A program made the translations under genes and the position numbers. From assembly GCA_963847715.1 (NCBI GenBank), contig CAWKAZ010000014.1, forward strand, positions 62,001 through 126,000: a DNA stretch of 64,000 nt, written 5' to 3'. This document shows positions 17,249 through 27,222 of the stretch, piece by piece; position 1 is the stretch's first letter, and the number at the start of each line of letters is the position of its first letter. The notes under the pieces are model-generated. The model did no database searches. It was given only the letters and a program-made list of their open reading frames with translations, and was not told the origin of the DNA. This DNA comes from Acidiflorens sp963847715. GTDB lineage: Bacteria > Acidobacteriota > Terriglobia > Terriglobales > Acidobacteriaceae.

Positions 17249-17312
17249 ATTTTCGCCCAGGATGATAAAGTTGGAGGGACTGGTCGATCGAATCAGAGTT
17301 CCCTCATGGTTT

Positions 17313-18512
17313 TTACGGACGCACCGTGACCATCACTACGGTATGCGGTGGCACAGGCGTTGAAAATTGGCCGGTGAATTTCCCCAATTCTTTGTGTGCC
17401 CAAAGGTCGCGCACCGTCGCAGCCAGGTGACCGGGATAGCCGATTTGCTCCCATTTCACGGGGATGATCTGCTCTGAACTCCCGCGATTCAATAGCACTA
17501 CCGCGCGGCTTCCATCCTGCTGTTGCTTGGACCACACTTCCAGATCGCCGCCTTTCCAGGCACGGTGTCCTTCGCTACCCAAAGGGTCCTGATCCACCGC
17601 GATCACTTCCTTGTTGATCAGGATGTCGCGAATTTCCGGCGGCATGTTCCGCAAATCGTTTCCCGCCATGAGTGGCGCTGCCAGGATCGACCACAGACTA
17701 AAATGCGAACGGTATTCGGTCGTGGTCATTCCGCCGTTTCCTACTTCCAGCATGTCCGGATCGTTCCAATGTCCTGGTCCGGCATAAGACTCCAGCCCGA
17801 CCTGCGCATCCAGGATGCCAAGCAGTCCAGGGGCGCAGCAAGTTCCGTCAGGCCATTTCACATGGCCTTCCCAGGTATCCGTGATGTCTTCGGTGGTGCG
17901 CCAAAGGTTGCCTCCAACTTCTTTGCCCCATAGCCAGGGCTTGGCTTTCCCCCATTCGCAGATGCTCAAGACGATAGGACGGCCGCTTGCGTCCAGCGCT
18001 TCGCGAATCAACGCGTACGATGCCTGGGCATCCTGGGTCGTGGTATCGCACCAGTCATATTTCAGGTAATCAATGCCCCACGCTGCGTATTGCAGCGCAT
18101 CCTGAAATTCATGGCCGCGTCCACCCGGCCGACCGGCGCACGTCTTCGATCCAGCATCGGAATAGATTCCAAACTTCAGGCCGAGCGAATGGACATAATC
18201 CGCCAATGCCTTAATCCCGGACGGAAACCGCTGGGGATCGGCAATAATGTTTCCCTTACCGTCCCGTGACACCTGCCAGCAATCGTCGATCACTAAGTAC
18301 TGATAGCCAGCATCCTTCATGCCTGACTTCAGCATTGCGTCGGCCATGCTGCGGACCAGTTCGTCACTCACGTTGCACCCGAACTTGTTCCACGTGTTGA
18401 ACCCCATCGGTGGAGTGATCGCCAAGCCCGCGGAAACTGAGGGTGTCTGGGTGGATGCTGCCCCACTCAGGAGAGTAACCAAGACCACAAAACCCCAGAG
18501 TTGCTGTCTCAT
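17313..18512 (-). CDS. Alpha-galactosidase, GH27, secreted
   Basis: This enzyme releases terminal alpha-galactose from galactomannans or galacto-oligosaccharides. The 399 residues start with a signal peptide (LWGFVVLVTLLSGAAS), then GLAITPPMGFNTWNKFGCN, the family N-terminus. YLVIDDCW and LKFGIYSDAG follow. The nucleophile is D153 in YLKYDWC and the acid/base is D209 in WRTTEDITDTW. A C-terminal beta-sandwich ends the protein. The start at 18512 is chosen because the signal peptide begins there; the frame stays open for 110 codons upstream, but that stretch overlaps the divergent GH51 gene. The 185-base gap to GH51 probably holds both promoters. Confidence 0.93.
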   Translation of the reverse strand: MRQQLWGFVVLVTLLSGAASTQTPSVSAGLAITPPMGFNTWNKFGCNVSDELVRSMADAMLKSGMKDAGYQYLVIDDCWQVSRDGKGNIIADPQRFPSGIKALADYVHSLGLKFGIYSDAGSKTCAGRPGGRGHEFQDALQYAAWGIDYLKYDWCDTTTQDAQASYALIREALDASGRPIVLSICEWGKAKPWLWGKEVGGNLWRTTEDITDTWEGHVKWPDGTCCAPGLLGILDAQVGLESYAGPGHWNDPDMLEVGNGGMTTTEYRSHFSLWSILAAPLMAGNDLRNMPPEIRDILINKEVIAVDQDPLGSEGHRAWKGGDLEVWSKQQQDGSRAVVLLNRGSSEQIIPVKWEQIGYPGHLAATVRDLWAHKELGKFTGQFSTPVPPHTVVMVTVRP

Positions 18513-18697
18513 GCTTAGTGAGTGTAGCTCCCCTAAGCGACACGTCAAGTGTGTACACAGCTGAAAACTGGATGGCATAGAATGCCCGGAGTGACTCCAC
18601 AAGTGAGTTGAGGCTGGGTTACCATTCGACCGACGGTACGAAGCGGGCTTGCACACCGCAAGAATGCGCCGTTCATGGTGATTGTTAGGGAGAACGC
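18513..18697. promoter_or_regulatory. Divergent promoter region GH27/GH51 with small palindromes
   Basis: The region holds TGTGTACACA (18550-18559, perfect palindrome) and GGCATagaATGCC (18574-18586, perfect with a 3-base centre). The second overlaps a -10-like TAGAAT (18578-18583). GCTTAG and CTAAGC also form an inverted repeat at 18514-18539. No copy of the TCCGTnnnACGGA box is found here, so these two genes may be under a different regulator. Confidence 0.4.
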
Positions 18698-21055
18698 ATG
18701 CTTCTGTGGCTAACCCTGTTCCTGGCGTTGGGTAATCACGATGTACCGAGCTATCCTCATTTGCAGAATCCCGACTTTGAGGCCACTGTCCTGCAAGCCG
18801 GCGAGGTGCCTGGATGGGAAATCTCGAGCGGGAACGCCACAAACGGAGTTCGGGTCCAGGTTGACGATGCGCAAGCCAAGGAGGGTAATCGCGCTCTGCT
18901 GATTGAGAGCAGGGAGGCGTCCGACATCCACGTCAGCCAGAAACTCTATCTGCCGGTCGGCACGACGTGGAAAGTCAGTGCATGGATCAAAGGTGAGGCC
19001 TTTGACACGAAGTCCGTGGACCCCCAGAGCGGTAGCTTGGAAATTGAAACGCCCGCTGGCAATCAAGGCAAAACGTCATCTCCGGCTGGAACGTTTTCAT
19101 GGCAACGGGAGGAGGTCGTGTTCCGCGTACCCTCACCGGGACGCGTCCACATCGCTTTGCTTTCTGATTACTCCGGAAAACTCTGGTTCGATGACGTTCG
19201 TTTGGAACCCGTGGAGGTAGTCCAGGATGTCGATGTTCAAATCAAGAACTCCAAGATCAGCCCCCGGCCAATTGACTTGAAACAAGGCGGGCAATTCATC
19301 GAGCCGTTATGTCACATGATTCCGTCGATGCTCGCGCAGCAGGTTGAAGGCGGCAGTTTCGAAGAAGAGAGGCCATGCGAGCCCAGTTACAAAAGAGGTG
19401 TCGATTGGCCATCTCGGCCCTGGTATCCCGACGGCGCAGTGCATGACGCGACGTTCTCACTGGACACAGTGGATCCCTATAACGGTAAGCAGTCGGAGAA
19501 GATTTCGCTTCCCGTGGCAAAAGCGCGCGCCGGAATCTCGCAGGACGGCTTTTTTCTGAAGGAAGGCGTTGCGTACCGCCTTCACATGCACATGAAGGGC
19601 GCCGGACACCCGCGTGTGTGGGCGTCGCTGCGGGGCGGGGGCGGCATGGTCGCAGGCCCGGCGCTGATCGGGCGTGCAGATGACGATTGGAAAGGCACAG
19701 AAATTCTGTTGCGGGCAAATCGAACGGTCGCCAACGCGACGCTGACGATTGAGTTTGAGGGACCGGGAACGCTGAACCTCGACCGCATCTACCTGATTGG
19801 CGAGGATGCTGTTCTTGGTCTCTGGAAGCCGGATGTGGCACAAGCTCTTAGAGCTATGAACCCCGGGATCATACGATTCGGTGGAAGCATGATCGAAGTG
19901 TATGAGTGGGACCGCTCGATCGGCCCCTGGGACAGTCGAGTTCCTTATGTTACTGGTCCATGGGGTGGTTTGGAGCCGAATTTTGTGGGGATCGAAGAGT
20001 TTGTTCAACTCACCCGCTACGTCGGCGCGGAGCCTCTTATCTGCCTGCGGTGGAGCGGCAAGAAGCCGGAAGATGCTGCCGCCGAAGTTGAGTATATGAA
20101 CGGAAGCGTGGAGACCCATTGGGGAAAAATAAGAGCCCAGAACGGGCATCCAGAGGCTTACGGAGTTAAATACTGGCAGATCGGAAATGAGGTTCGCGGC
20201 TCCGAATACGATAGCTCGGTCAGGGCGTTCGCGGAAGCTATGCGCAGAGTCGATCCGACCATCAAGATACTGTCGGCTTTTCCTTCCACGGACACGCTCA
20301 GTGAAGGCCGGGGCTTTCTCGACTATCTGTGTCCTCATCATTATGAAGTGGCAGACCTGCCGACGGAAAAAGCAGGTTTCGACTTTCTCAAAGGCCAGAT
20401 TGCCGAACATGCCAACGGCAAAAATGTAAGGGCAGCGATCACCGAGTGGAATACAACGGCCGGAGAAATGGGGCTAACCCGAGGCATGCTGCTTACGCTA
20501 GGCAATGCGTTGAGCGCCTCGCGTTATCAGAACCTCATGCATCGCTATGCGGATCTGGTGGAAATTGCCGTTCGCTCCAATCTCTCGGATAGCTTTGGCT
20601 CTGGGGTGATTCAACCTGGTCCGGGCTGGCTCTACCTCACTCCCACATATTATTCGCAGCAGCTTTATCAAGAGGCGGCGGGTACGTATCCGCTTGAAAT
20701 TGAGCGATCGTCGAAAATCTCATGGGAACTCGAAGAACCCGACCTCAGCGCCACTCTAAGTCCCGACGGAAAGCTGCTGCGCATTTTTGCTGTCAACTCG
20801 ACTAGTGACCCGGAAAACATACAGTTTCATATAGACGGATTTACGTCATCGGTGGCGGGAGGAACGGTGACCGTCCTGAAAGATCGAGAAGACGATCTCG
20901 ATTCGGAGGCAATGAACTCCCAAAACGACCCTGAGCGCATTACGACTTCTTCAGTAGCAACGAAACTGAACGGAAACCAATTCCCATTCTCGGTTGCGCC
21001 TTTTAGCGTGACTTTGCTCGAACTTCGCCTGGAGCCAGCAAAGTCACAACGATAA
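18698..21055 (+). CDS. GH51-type alpha-L-arabinofuranosidase with N-terminal carbohydrate-binding domain, secreted
   Basis: This enzyme probably removes L-arabinofuranose from arabinan, arabinoxylan or arabinogalactan. The 785 residues have a short signal peptide, a beta-sandwich like CBM4/9 at about 25-165 (NPDFEATVLQAGEVPGWEIS) and a second sandwich. A clan A barrel starts near residue 380 (ALRAMNPGIIRFGGSMIEV). The acid/base E498 sits in YWQIGNEVRG and the nucleophile E583 in ITEWNTTAGE. A C-terminal beta domain closes it. GH51 of this layout also includes endoglucanases, so the substrate is inferred partly from the arabinose operon at 51.9 kb. It converges on the GH2 gene with 17 bases between stops. 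Confidence 0.87.
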   Translation: MLLWLTLFLALGNHDVPSYPHLQNPDFEATVLQAGEVPGWEISSGNATNGVRVQVDDAQAKEGNRALLIESREASDIHVSQKLYLPVGTTWKVSAWIKGEAFDTKSVDPQSGSLEIETPAGNQGKTSSPAGTFSWQREEVVFRVPSPGRVHIALLSDYSGKLWFDDVRLEPVEVVQDVDVQIKNSKISPRPIDLKQGGQFIEPLCHMIPSMLAQQVEGGSFEEERPCEPSYKRGVDWPSRPWYPDGAVHDATFSLDTVDPYNGKQSEKISLPVAKARAGISQDGFFLKEGVAYRLHMHMKGAGHPRVWASLRGGGGMVAGPALIGRADDDWKGTEILLRANRTVANATLTIEFEGPGTLNLDRIYLIGEDAVLGLWKPDVAQALRAMNPGIIRFGGSMIEVYEWDRSIGPWDSRVPYVTGPWGGLEPNFVGIEEFVQLTRYVGAEPLICLRWSGKKPEDAAAEVEYMNGSVETHWGKIRAQNGHPEAYGVKYWQIGNEVRGSEYDSSVRAFAEAMRRVDPTIKILSAFPSTDTLSEGRGFLDYLCPHHYEVADLPTEKAGFDFLKGQIAEHANGKNVRAAITEWNTTAGEMGLTRGMLLTLGNALSASRYQNLMHRYADLVEIAVRSNLSDSFGSGVIQPGPGWLYLTPTYYSQQLYQEAAGTYPLEIERSSKISWELEEPDLSATLSPDGKLLRIFAVNSTSDPENIQFHIDGFTSSVAGGTVTVLKDREDDLDSEAMNSQNDPERITTSSVATKLNGNQFPFSVAPFSVTLLELRLEPAKSQR

Positions 21056-21072
21056 GAACGATGGGCTTTGGA

Positions 21073-24000
21073 TCAACGAGCCGATGCGACCGTGCTGGTC
21101 TGCATCTTTTGCAGCCATGCGGCTGAGTTGCGCGGACTCAACAGGTGCAGTTGCATGCTTCCACTGACTTTGTTGTGCGCGACTCCCTCAGTAGGATCAT
21201 CGGAACGGATGTCGCGTCCCTGGCCGTAGTTCTGCCACCATTCTCCCCAAGCGGTTGCGGCGACCCCACCGAACCAATCATTCACATTCACTTCGACCTC
21301 ATAGGGGTCCAGGGACGCGCGCAAATGCTGCGAGCCGATCGCTTCGATGCCGATACCGTATCCTTCTTTATCTGTAAGCGAAGCAAATACAAAGTTGCGC
21401 TTGCTGCTGCGGAAGTCATTGGTTCCGATGGGCGTGTCATCAAGCGCGAATGGTTGTGTGGGAGGAACGGTTTGCGGGCCGGGGACATGCGCCATTGCGA
21501 CGCCATCGTTGCGTCCAATGTGATCTTCGGGATAGACAGTCCATTCGCCGTGTCGCCGCCATTGCAGTTTGTCACACCATAGCGGTAGGCCGAATTGCAG
21601 ACCGACCTCACGCGCCCGTGTGTCGGCTCCCGTGTATGTGAAGTCGTAGCTGACCAGCAGGCCGCCTCGTGGAGTGATGCGGAATCGCAACTCGCCGGCG
21701 AAATCACGATAGGCGCCAGGCTCAATCACCTCATAGTCGTCACCCACAGCGCGGACCTCCAGCGGTTTGGTTAGACGCCAGGTCTCAAAGATGGGAAATT
21801 CGTTGAGTGTCGCTTCGATCGGCAACACGTGAAGTTTGGGAGTTCCGTACAACACGGAATGGCGATCGACAAGCGCCCGGCGAATCCGCCCGTTCGCACC
21901 ATCCACCGCAATCTCGAACTTGTCACCCTCGGCGGTCGTTCCAAGGAAGCGCTCCAGTGGACCACCCAGCCAAGTTTCGTGCAAATAGTGGAGCGGCGCC
22001 GGTTTTGCAGCGTCCACGGTTTTGCCAACAGAAGCAATTCCCAATTGCATGTGATGTGGAATCACAATCTGCCCCTTGCTATCGAGAAAACGCAGCGACA
22101 GTGTGTCGCCGGGCTTAGTTGCGGGGCCAACGGGAATGGAAACTTTGCCCGCAGTGTGAGGGGCGATGTCAGGGTGAAGCATTCCGTGCTGTCCGCCCAC
22201 CGACCACTCTAGGGTCAACTCGGAAAGATTTGTGAATTCGTAGCGATTGTCGACTGTGAACGTGGCAACTTCTCCAGGCTTCCACTTCAGCAAGTCGCGC
22301 TCTTGCAGATGCACGGGCGACATCATCATCTTGATGTGCCAGAACTCGGGTTTCTTGCGGCGCCATCCATCAATGATCCCCCAGGGCGCGTCGCCAACGA
22401 CACCTCGTCCAGGGATGTGGTAGATGCCGTCCAACGCGTGTTCCGGTTCTCCGATTCCGCCGCGTCCATATTCGGAGTCGCGGCCCGGTACAAGAAAAAT
22501 GTCATCCACAAACGCCCATATCATGCTGCCCTGAACGTTGTTGCTGGTCTGGAAGGCCTCCCAGATATCAATCAGCGGATCAATGTAGTAGTCGCGGTCG
22601 CCGGGATCGAGCCACATTTCGCGCGTGTCGCCCCAAAGATCTCCCTGGAATATGCAGAAACTCTCGTCCCACAGGATCGGCACGGTAACATTCTCGCGCT
22701 CCTTCATGCGGGCGAGTGAAATGGGGTTGTGCATGGTGTCGAGCTCGAGAGTTGCGCTTTGCCCGGCGCTGGCAGGGCGTGTGTGGTCGTGCTCTTTTAC
22801 AAACTGATGCGCGGCCTCAAAGTCCGGCCCCCACGTGCTTTCGTTGCCGACGGACCAAACGATGATGCTGGGGTGAGAGCGGTCCCGATCCAATATTTCG
22901 GCGGTTCTTTGTACGAAGGTCGGAAGATATCGAAGGTCGGAACTCTCATCTACCCAGCAGAACGGGTTTTCCGCCTCGACGTAGAAGCCCATTTCATCAG
23001 CGTCGTCGTAGATTTCCTCCATGGGAAGAATTACCTCGGTTCGAAAAGCGTCGAGATTCGCCTCCTTTATCATCTGCAGGTCGTGGCGTGCGACGTCGGG
23101 CGCAACCACGCGGCCGCTCAGGGGCGCCGATTCAAAATATCCGGTGCCGCGCAGCTTCACGGGTACACCGTTGATCAGGAATTGCGTTCCGCGGATTTGC
23201 ACCTGTCGAAAACCTACGCGTCGAGAAACCACTTCCCTCGCTGCCGCGCCGCCCGATAGTTTGGCACTCAAGGTGTAGAGCCGCGGATGTTCCGCCTCCC
23301 AATGTTCGGGGGTCTTTACATGAAATTCCACCCGTTGTTCGAGTCGCGACCAAGGCACAAGTTTTATATCGAGATGGTCGGTTGATAGAGGAACCGGATG
23401 ACCTTCAGGGTCGTTCAAGGAAAAAATCAGGGGAACATCATTGATGTCGCGGCCAGATTCGTTTTCAAGAGACAGATCCAGAGTCAGCGTGGCGTCTTTA
23501 TAGTTCGCGTCAAACACGGTCTGCGCATGAAAGCGGCGAACATGAACTTCTGGCACGCTAAAGACCCGCACTTGGCGGAAGATTCCCGCGAGCGGAAAAT
23601 TCGCGTAGGAACTCATGTCGTCCAGGTGCGACGAGAGCGTATTCTCTCGCACCAGTACGGCCAGGACGTTATCTCCACCGATGTGTGCGGCATCGGTAAT
23701 GTCGAGTTCAAACGGGGAGAAGCTGCCCTCATGAGAACCGACGCGTTTGCCGTTGAGCCACACTTCGGCTCCGCTGTAAACGCCGTCGAACAGCAGCTTG
23801 ATGCGGCGTCCCCGCAAACTTGCAGGAATTTGCAGATGCCGACGATAGCCACCCGTCCCGGTGTTGCTGTCAAAGCCCTCCATCATCCAGTGCGAGGGCA
23901 CCTTGATGTCTTTCCAATCAGCATCGGAGAAGGTCGCCTGTGAAAACTCCACTTCCGGGTCGGGCTTGAAATGCCAGGTACTGTTGAGACTGAGCATCGG

Positions 24001-24783
24001 AGTATTGTCGTCAGCAATGCTAAGTCCCGCGGCCAGATCACCGGCTTGAATTGTCGACTTGGGGAAGGATCCGTCGGGAAGGTGGGCGCTTGCCGTTAAT
24101 TCACCTTCCAACCCCACTGGCATCTCGACTTGAAAAATTCCGGCCTCATTAGTTCGAGCAGACATACGCCATGACTTTCCACCAACTGTGCCTCGCAGTT
24201 CCACATCGGCGTTCGGAAAAGGCAGGCTTCCAAATCCGTCGGTGACGATGCCAAAGGTGTGATTCAGGAGATCGGAGCCGAGGGCAATGACAGGCGGATC
24301 GGTCCGGTTATACACTTCCACTTCGTTGAAACTGACCGTGCCCGCGAATCCCGACAGTCGAAGTCCTGTAGTGTATTGCGCACTGAACTGCGCCAGAATG
24401 ATGCGCGGAAGCAGATGCTGCGAATCTCCAATCGACTGCAGCAACCGCCACTGACCGTTGGCGTCGCGGGTTTCAGCATTGAGGTGGGAAAGTTTCTGGT
24501 CCCCTTCTTGCCGGATTACGACTTCCTGAAACTGCACAGAGGCAGGCCAATTCAATTCCACCCACGTGTCTGCCGGATTGGTGCCGTCTTTTGCTGTCCA
24601 CTGGCCATGAACGATGTCGCCATCGTTGATGTTCTCTACCCTTCTGCCCTCAGACGCACTGGATGCGGTCACTCGTGCGGCTAGCGCGAGGTTTCCCGCC
24701 GGCTTTTCCTGTGCCGTTAGGATGCTTGCAAAAGCAAATAGACCCATTAGCGCGAACAGCATTCGGCTTCGTGACAAGATCAT
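21073..24783 (-). CDS. GH2 beta-galactosidase-type glycoside hydrolase with discoidin-like domain, secreted
   Basis: The 1236 residues begin with a signal peptide (MLFALMGLFAFASILTA), then a discoidin/F5-F8-like module (about 35-155; WVELNWPASVQFQEVVIRQ) and an Ig-like insert. The GH2 sugar-binding domain follows (STWHFKPDPEVEFSQATFS, SGAEVWLNGKRVGSHEG), then the TIM barrel with acid/base E648 in SVGNES and nucleophile E707 in LWDES. The C-terminal third resembles the late domains of LacZ-like enzymes. Start 24783 is chosen for the AGGA eight bases upstream; ATG 24789 is possible. It is the last gene of the seven-gene leftward operon, 33 bases after the TIM-barrel gene. Beta-galactosidase is the best guess; other GH2 activities remain possible. 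Confidence 0.88.
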   Translation of the reverse strand: MILSRSRMLFALMGLFAFASILTAQEKPAGNLALAARVTASSASEGRRVENINDGDIVHGQWTAKDGTNPADTWVELNWPASVQFQEVVIRQEGDQKLSHLNAETRDANGQWRLLQSIGDSQHLLPRIILAQFSAQYTTGLRLSGFAGTVSFNEVEVYNRTDPPVIALGSDLLNHTFGIVTDGFGSLPFPNADVELRGTVGGKSWRMSARTNEAGIFQVEMPVGLEGELTASAHLPDGSFPKSTIQAGDLAAGLSIADDNTPMLSLNSTWHFKPDPEVEFSQATFSDADWKDIKVPSHWMMEGFDSNTGTGGYRRHLQIPASLRGRRIKLLFDGVYSGAEVWLNGKRVGSHEGSFSPFELDITDAAHIGGDNVLAVLVRENTLSSHLDDMSSYANFPLAGIFRQVRVFSVPEVHVRRFHAQTVFDANYKDATLTLDLSLENESGRDINDVPLIFSLNDPEGHPVPLSTDHLDIKLVPWSRLEQRVEFHVKTPEHWEAEHPRLYTLSAKLSGGAAAREVVSRRVGFRQVQIRGTQFLINGVPVKLRGTGYFESAPLSGRVVAPDVARHDLQMIKEANLDAFRTEVILPMEEIYDDADEMGFYVEAENPFCWVDESSDLRYLPTFVQRTAEILDRDRSHPSIIVWSVGNESTWGPDFEAAHQFVKEHDHTRPASAGQSATLELDTMHNPISLARMKERENVTVPILWDESFCIFQGDLWGDTREMWLDPGDRDYYIDPLIDIWEAFQTSNNVQGSMIWAFVDDIFLVPGRDSEYGRGGIGEPEHALDGIYHIPGRGVVGDAPWGIIDGWRRKKPEFWHIKMMMSPVHLQERDLLKWKPGEVATFTVDNRYEFTNLSELTLEWSVGGQHGMLHPDIAPHTAGKVSIPVGPATKPGDTLSLRFLDSKGQIVIPHHMQLGIASVGKTVDAAKPAPLHYLHETWLGGPLERFLGTTAEGDKFEIAVDGANGRIRRALVDRHSVLYGTPKLHVLPIEATLNEFPIFETWRLTKPLEVRAVGDDYEVIEPGAYRDFAGELRFRITPRGGLLVSYDFTYTGADTRAREVGLQFGLPLWCDKLQWRRHGEWTVYPEDHIGRNDGVAMAHVPGPQTVPPTQPFALDDTPIGTNDFRSSKRNFVFASLTDKEGYGIGIEAIGSQHLRASLDPYEVEVNVNDWFGGVAATAWGEWWQNYGQGRDIRSDDPTEGVAHNKVSGSMQLHLLSPRNSAAWLQKMQTSTVASAR

Positions 24784-24816
24784 AGACATGTTCCTGATTT
24801 GCGGCCGCCTCACATT

Positions 24817-25692
24817 TCAAAAACGAAGCTGCTCAAGGTATTCGTAGCTGGTCCGGACACTATCCATCGGCTTCTTGGGATTGTCATGCTCGACGAAGTA
24901 GTGTTTGATGCCCGCTTGTTCCGAGTGTGAGAAAATTCGCTTCCAATCGATGACTCCGCGGCCTACTTCCGTGATCTCAGTCATGTCTGCTCCGGCGAAT
25001 CTCCCTCCCTGCACCGAAGCGGCATCTGGGACCCGTTTCAGGTCTTTTACGTGCACCATGGGGAATCGCCCTGGATAGCGAGCAAAATATTTGAGCGGAT
25101 CCTGTCCGCCTACCGTGATCCAGCACAGGTCCATCTGCATCTTCACTAGATCGGGATCGCACTGCTCCAACAGGATGTCGTACGGAAGTTTTCCGTCGGC
25201 GGTAGGAATAAATTCCAGCCAATGGTTGTGATACGCGAACTGAATACCGGCTTTCTTACTGATTTCTCCAGCACGGTTGAACGTCTCAGCGGCCCGCTTC
25301 CATCCGTCGGGCTGATTTCGGACTTCTTCATCGATCCAGGGATTCACAATGTAGCTGTGACCGATGATCTTGCCGTCTTCAATCACCTTCGGCCAATTCT
25401 CTCCCAGGCTTTTGTAGGGCACGTGCGTCGAGGGCGCGACCAGTCCGTGGCGCACCAAAGCGTCGCGCACGACCTTCGGCGGCTTGTCGACAATATCGCC
25501 CAGCTCAACCTCGCGATAGCCAATGGCGGCCAGTTGGGCCAGCGTGCCGTCGAAGTCTTCCTTTAATACGTCGCGAACCGTGTAGAGCTGCACTCCCAGA
25601 TTCTTGATGCGGTGTTCGTCCATCGTCCAGGCGAAGTTGCGTCCCAGAATTACTGTGGCGGAGATAGCTCCAAGAAAACTTCGCCTGTCCAT
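24817..25692 (-). CDS. Exported sugar isomerase/epimerase-like TIM-barrel protein (AP_endonuc_2 fold)
   Basis: The 291 residues form a xylose-isomerase-like barrel (GVQLYTVRDVLKEDFDGTL, AAIGYREVELGDI, GIQFAYHNHWLEF, VKMQMDLCWITVGG, HVKDLK, HYFVEHDNP). Metal ligands of the fold fall at Glu, Asp and His in these motifs. An N-terminal twin-arginine start (MDRRSFLGAISATVILG) implies export. A GGAGGG Shine-Dalgarno supports the start. It sits between a Tat-exported Gfo/Idh protein and a secreted GH2 enzyme. Such pairs are known from oxidative (3-keto) glycoside cleavage, which is the role I would test; the substrate is not readable. Confidence 0.85.
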   Translation of the reverse strand: MDRRSFLGAISATVILGRNFAWTMDEHRIKNLGVQLYTVRDVLKEDFDGTLAQLAAIGYREVELGDIVDKPPKVVRDALVRHGLVAPSTHVPYKSLGENWPKVIEDGKIIGHSYIVNPWIDEEVRNQPDGWKRAAETFNRAGEISKKAGIQFAYHNHWLEFIPTADGKLPYDILLEQCDPDLVKMQMDLCWITVGGQDPLKYFARYPGRFPMVHVKDLKRVPDAASVQGGRFAGADMTEITEVGRGVIDWKRIFSHSEQAGIKHYFVEHDNPKKPMDSVRTSYEYLEQLRF

Positions 25693-25777
25693 ATTTCATC
25701 CCTCCGGATTCATTTGAGTGGCTCGTGACGATTGCAAACGCAGAAATACGACTTGTTATTCGCAAGTCATCAACTGG

Positions 25778-27139
25778 CTAGCCTCGGATTTTTCCAGCCA
25801 CCGAATCCCACAATGCTGGCGTTTCTTTGAAATACGAGTAGTTTGCCATATGACAGCCGATGGCGGCATGATGCCCAAGCACCTCGTTCTCCACTGTTTT
25901 CTTGCGTGAACGGACGGCGTTGAAAAAGTTCGCCTCGTGGTCCACGAGATCGTCATAATCGGATGGCACGCCAAAGGTTTCTGATTCTTCGTCTACTTTG
26001 AACTCCAAAGCGGCAGGCGACGGATGCTCGGCATGCCATTTCGCCAGATACTCAGTTCGCAGTTGCGCGGGCCATCCCATCGTCGAGTACGTGTCCGGCT
26101 GCGGACGCGTATCCTGCGGCGTGTAGGTGAGCGTCGAGTCCCTCAGGATCAGAGTACCTTTGGTGCCGTAGAAACCGAGAAACTCGCCTTGCTCATTATT
26201 CAAGTTGCAGCGAAGCATGACGCGGAAATTCGGGTAGTCGTAGAGGGTCTCGATCAAGTCGGGAAAATCGCGTCCATCTTTCCAACGGAAAATACCACCT
26301 GTTGATTGTGCCCGGCGCGCAACCGTATCGATCCCGGTAATGAAGTGGATTCCAGAAATCAGATGTACGAACAGGTCCCCAGCGAGACCCGCACCATAGT
26401 CGGCAAAACATCGCCAGCGAAAGAATCGCACCGGATCGAAAGGCCGTTTTGGAGCCCCATCGAGAAATTCATTCCAGTCAATGGTTTGTTCATTCGCATC
26501 CGGTGGAATGGCAGCAACAAACGCTCCTCCCGCTGAGTTCCGATCCCAAGTAGCCTCGATGCAATAGACGTCGCCGAGCTTTCCCGATTCGTAAATCTCT
26601 TTGGCCCGGAGATAAAGGGTGGAACTGACGCGCTGGCTTCCAATTTGGACAACACGGTTCGCTTTCTGCGCGGCTTCGACCATCGAGAAGCCATCTGCCA
26701 CCGTGTGCGACATTGGTTTTTCGCAGTAGACGTCCTTGCCCGCCAGGCATGCGTCGTCGAAAATCCTGCGATGCTGATGATCTGTAGCCGCAATGATCAC
26801 GGCGTCAACGTCCTTGCGATCGAGGATCTCTTTGTAATGGCGAGTTGCGGGAACTATTTTCTTCAGTGTTTCCTGGGCAGCCGTGTGGCGTGAGTCGTAG
26901 AGGTCACACACTCCAACACACTCGACTCCGGGCAGGAGCAGCGAAGCCTGTAGTAGTTGACACCCTCGCACGCCGGTGCCGATGGAGGCAAAACGAATCG
27001 TGTCACTGGGAGCGACTGGGCGGGCTGATGACCAAAGCGGTTTGGGGGCGAGCAATGTGAATCTCGCTGCCGCGCCGCCAGCGACAGCTCCTGTCCCTGC
27101 GGAAATGAACCGACGACGCGTCCACGCATTCTTGATCAT
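25778..27139 (-). CDS. Tat-exported Gfo/Idh/MocA-family oxidoreductase
   Basis: This NAD(P)-dependent sugar oxidoreductase family protein of 453 residues has a Tat signal (TRRRFISAGTGAVAGGAAA). The Rossmann domain begins IRFASIGTGVRGCQLL, and the EKP motif is present in DVYCEKPMSHTVADG. The C-terminal alpha/beta domain starts near residue 175. Exported members usually keep their cofactor tightly bound and can oxidise the 3-hydroxyl of glycosides. The downstream TIM-barrel partner (85 bases away) is also exported. The upstream dehydratase gene is 83 bases away on the same strand. Confidence 0.9.
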   Translation of the reverse strand: MIKNAWTRRRFISAGTGAVAGGAAARFTLLAPKPLWSSARPVAPSDTIRFASIGTGVRGCQLLQASLLLPGVECVGVCDLYDSRHTAAQETLKKIVPATRHYKEILDRKDVDAVIIAATDHQHRRIFDDACLAGKDVYCEKPMSHTVADGFSMVEAAQKANRVVQIGSQRVSSTLYLRAKEIYESGKLGDVYCIEATWDRNSAGGAFVAAIPPDANEQTIDWNEFLDGAPKRPFDPVRFFRWRCFADYGAGLAGDLFVHLISGIHFITGIDTVARRAQSTGGIFRWKDGRDFPDLIETLYDYPNFRVMLRCNLNNEQGEFLGFYGTKGTLILRDSTLTYTPQDTRPQPDTYSTMGWPAQLRTEYLAKWHAEHPSPAALEFKVDEESETFGVPSDYDDLVDHEANFFNAVRSRKKTVENEVLGHHAAIGCHMANYSYFKETPALWDSVAGKIRG

Positions 27140-27222
27140 GGGATTACCGCCTTTCTGTCATCGAGGCCAACGACCAGCGCGGATCACAACCGTAACCATT
27201 CCCCACACCAGCGGTACAACGC

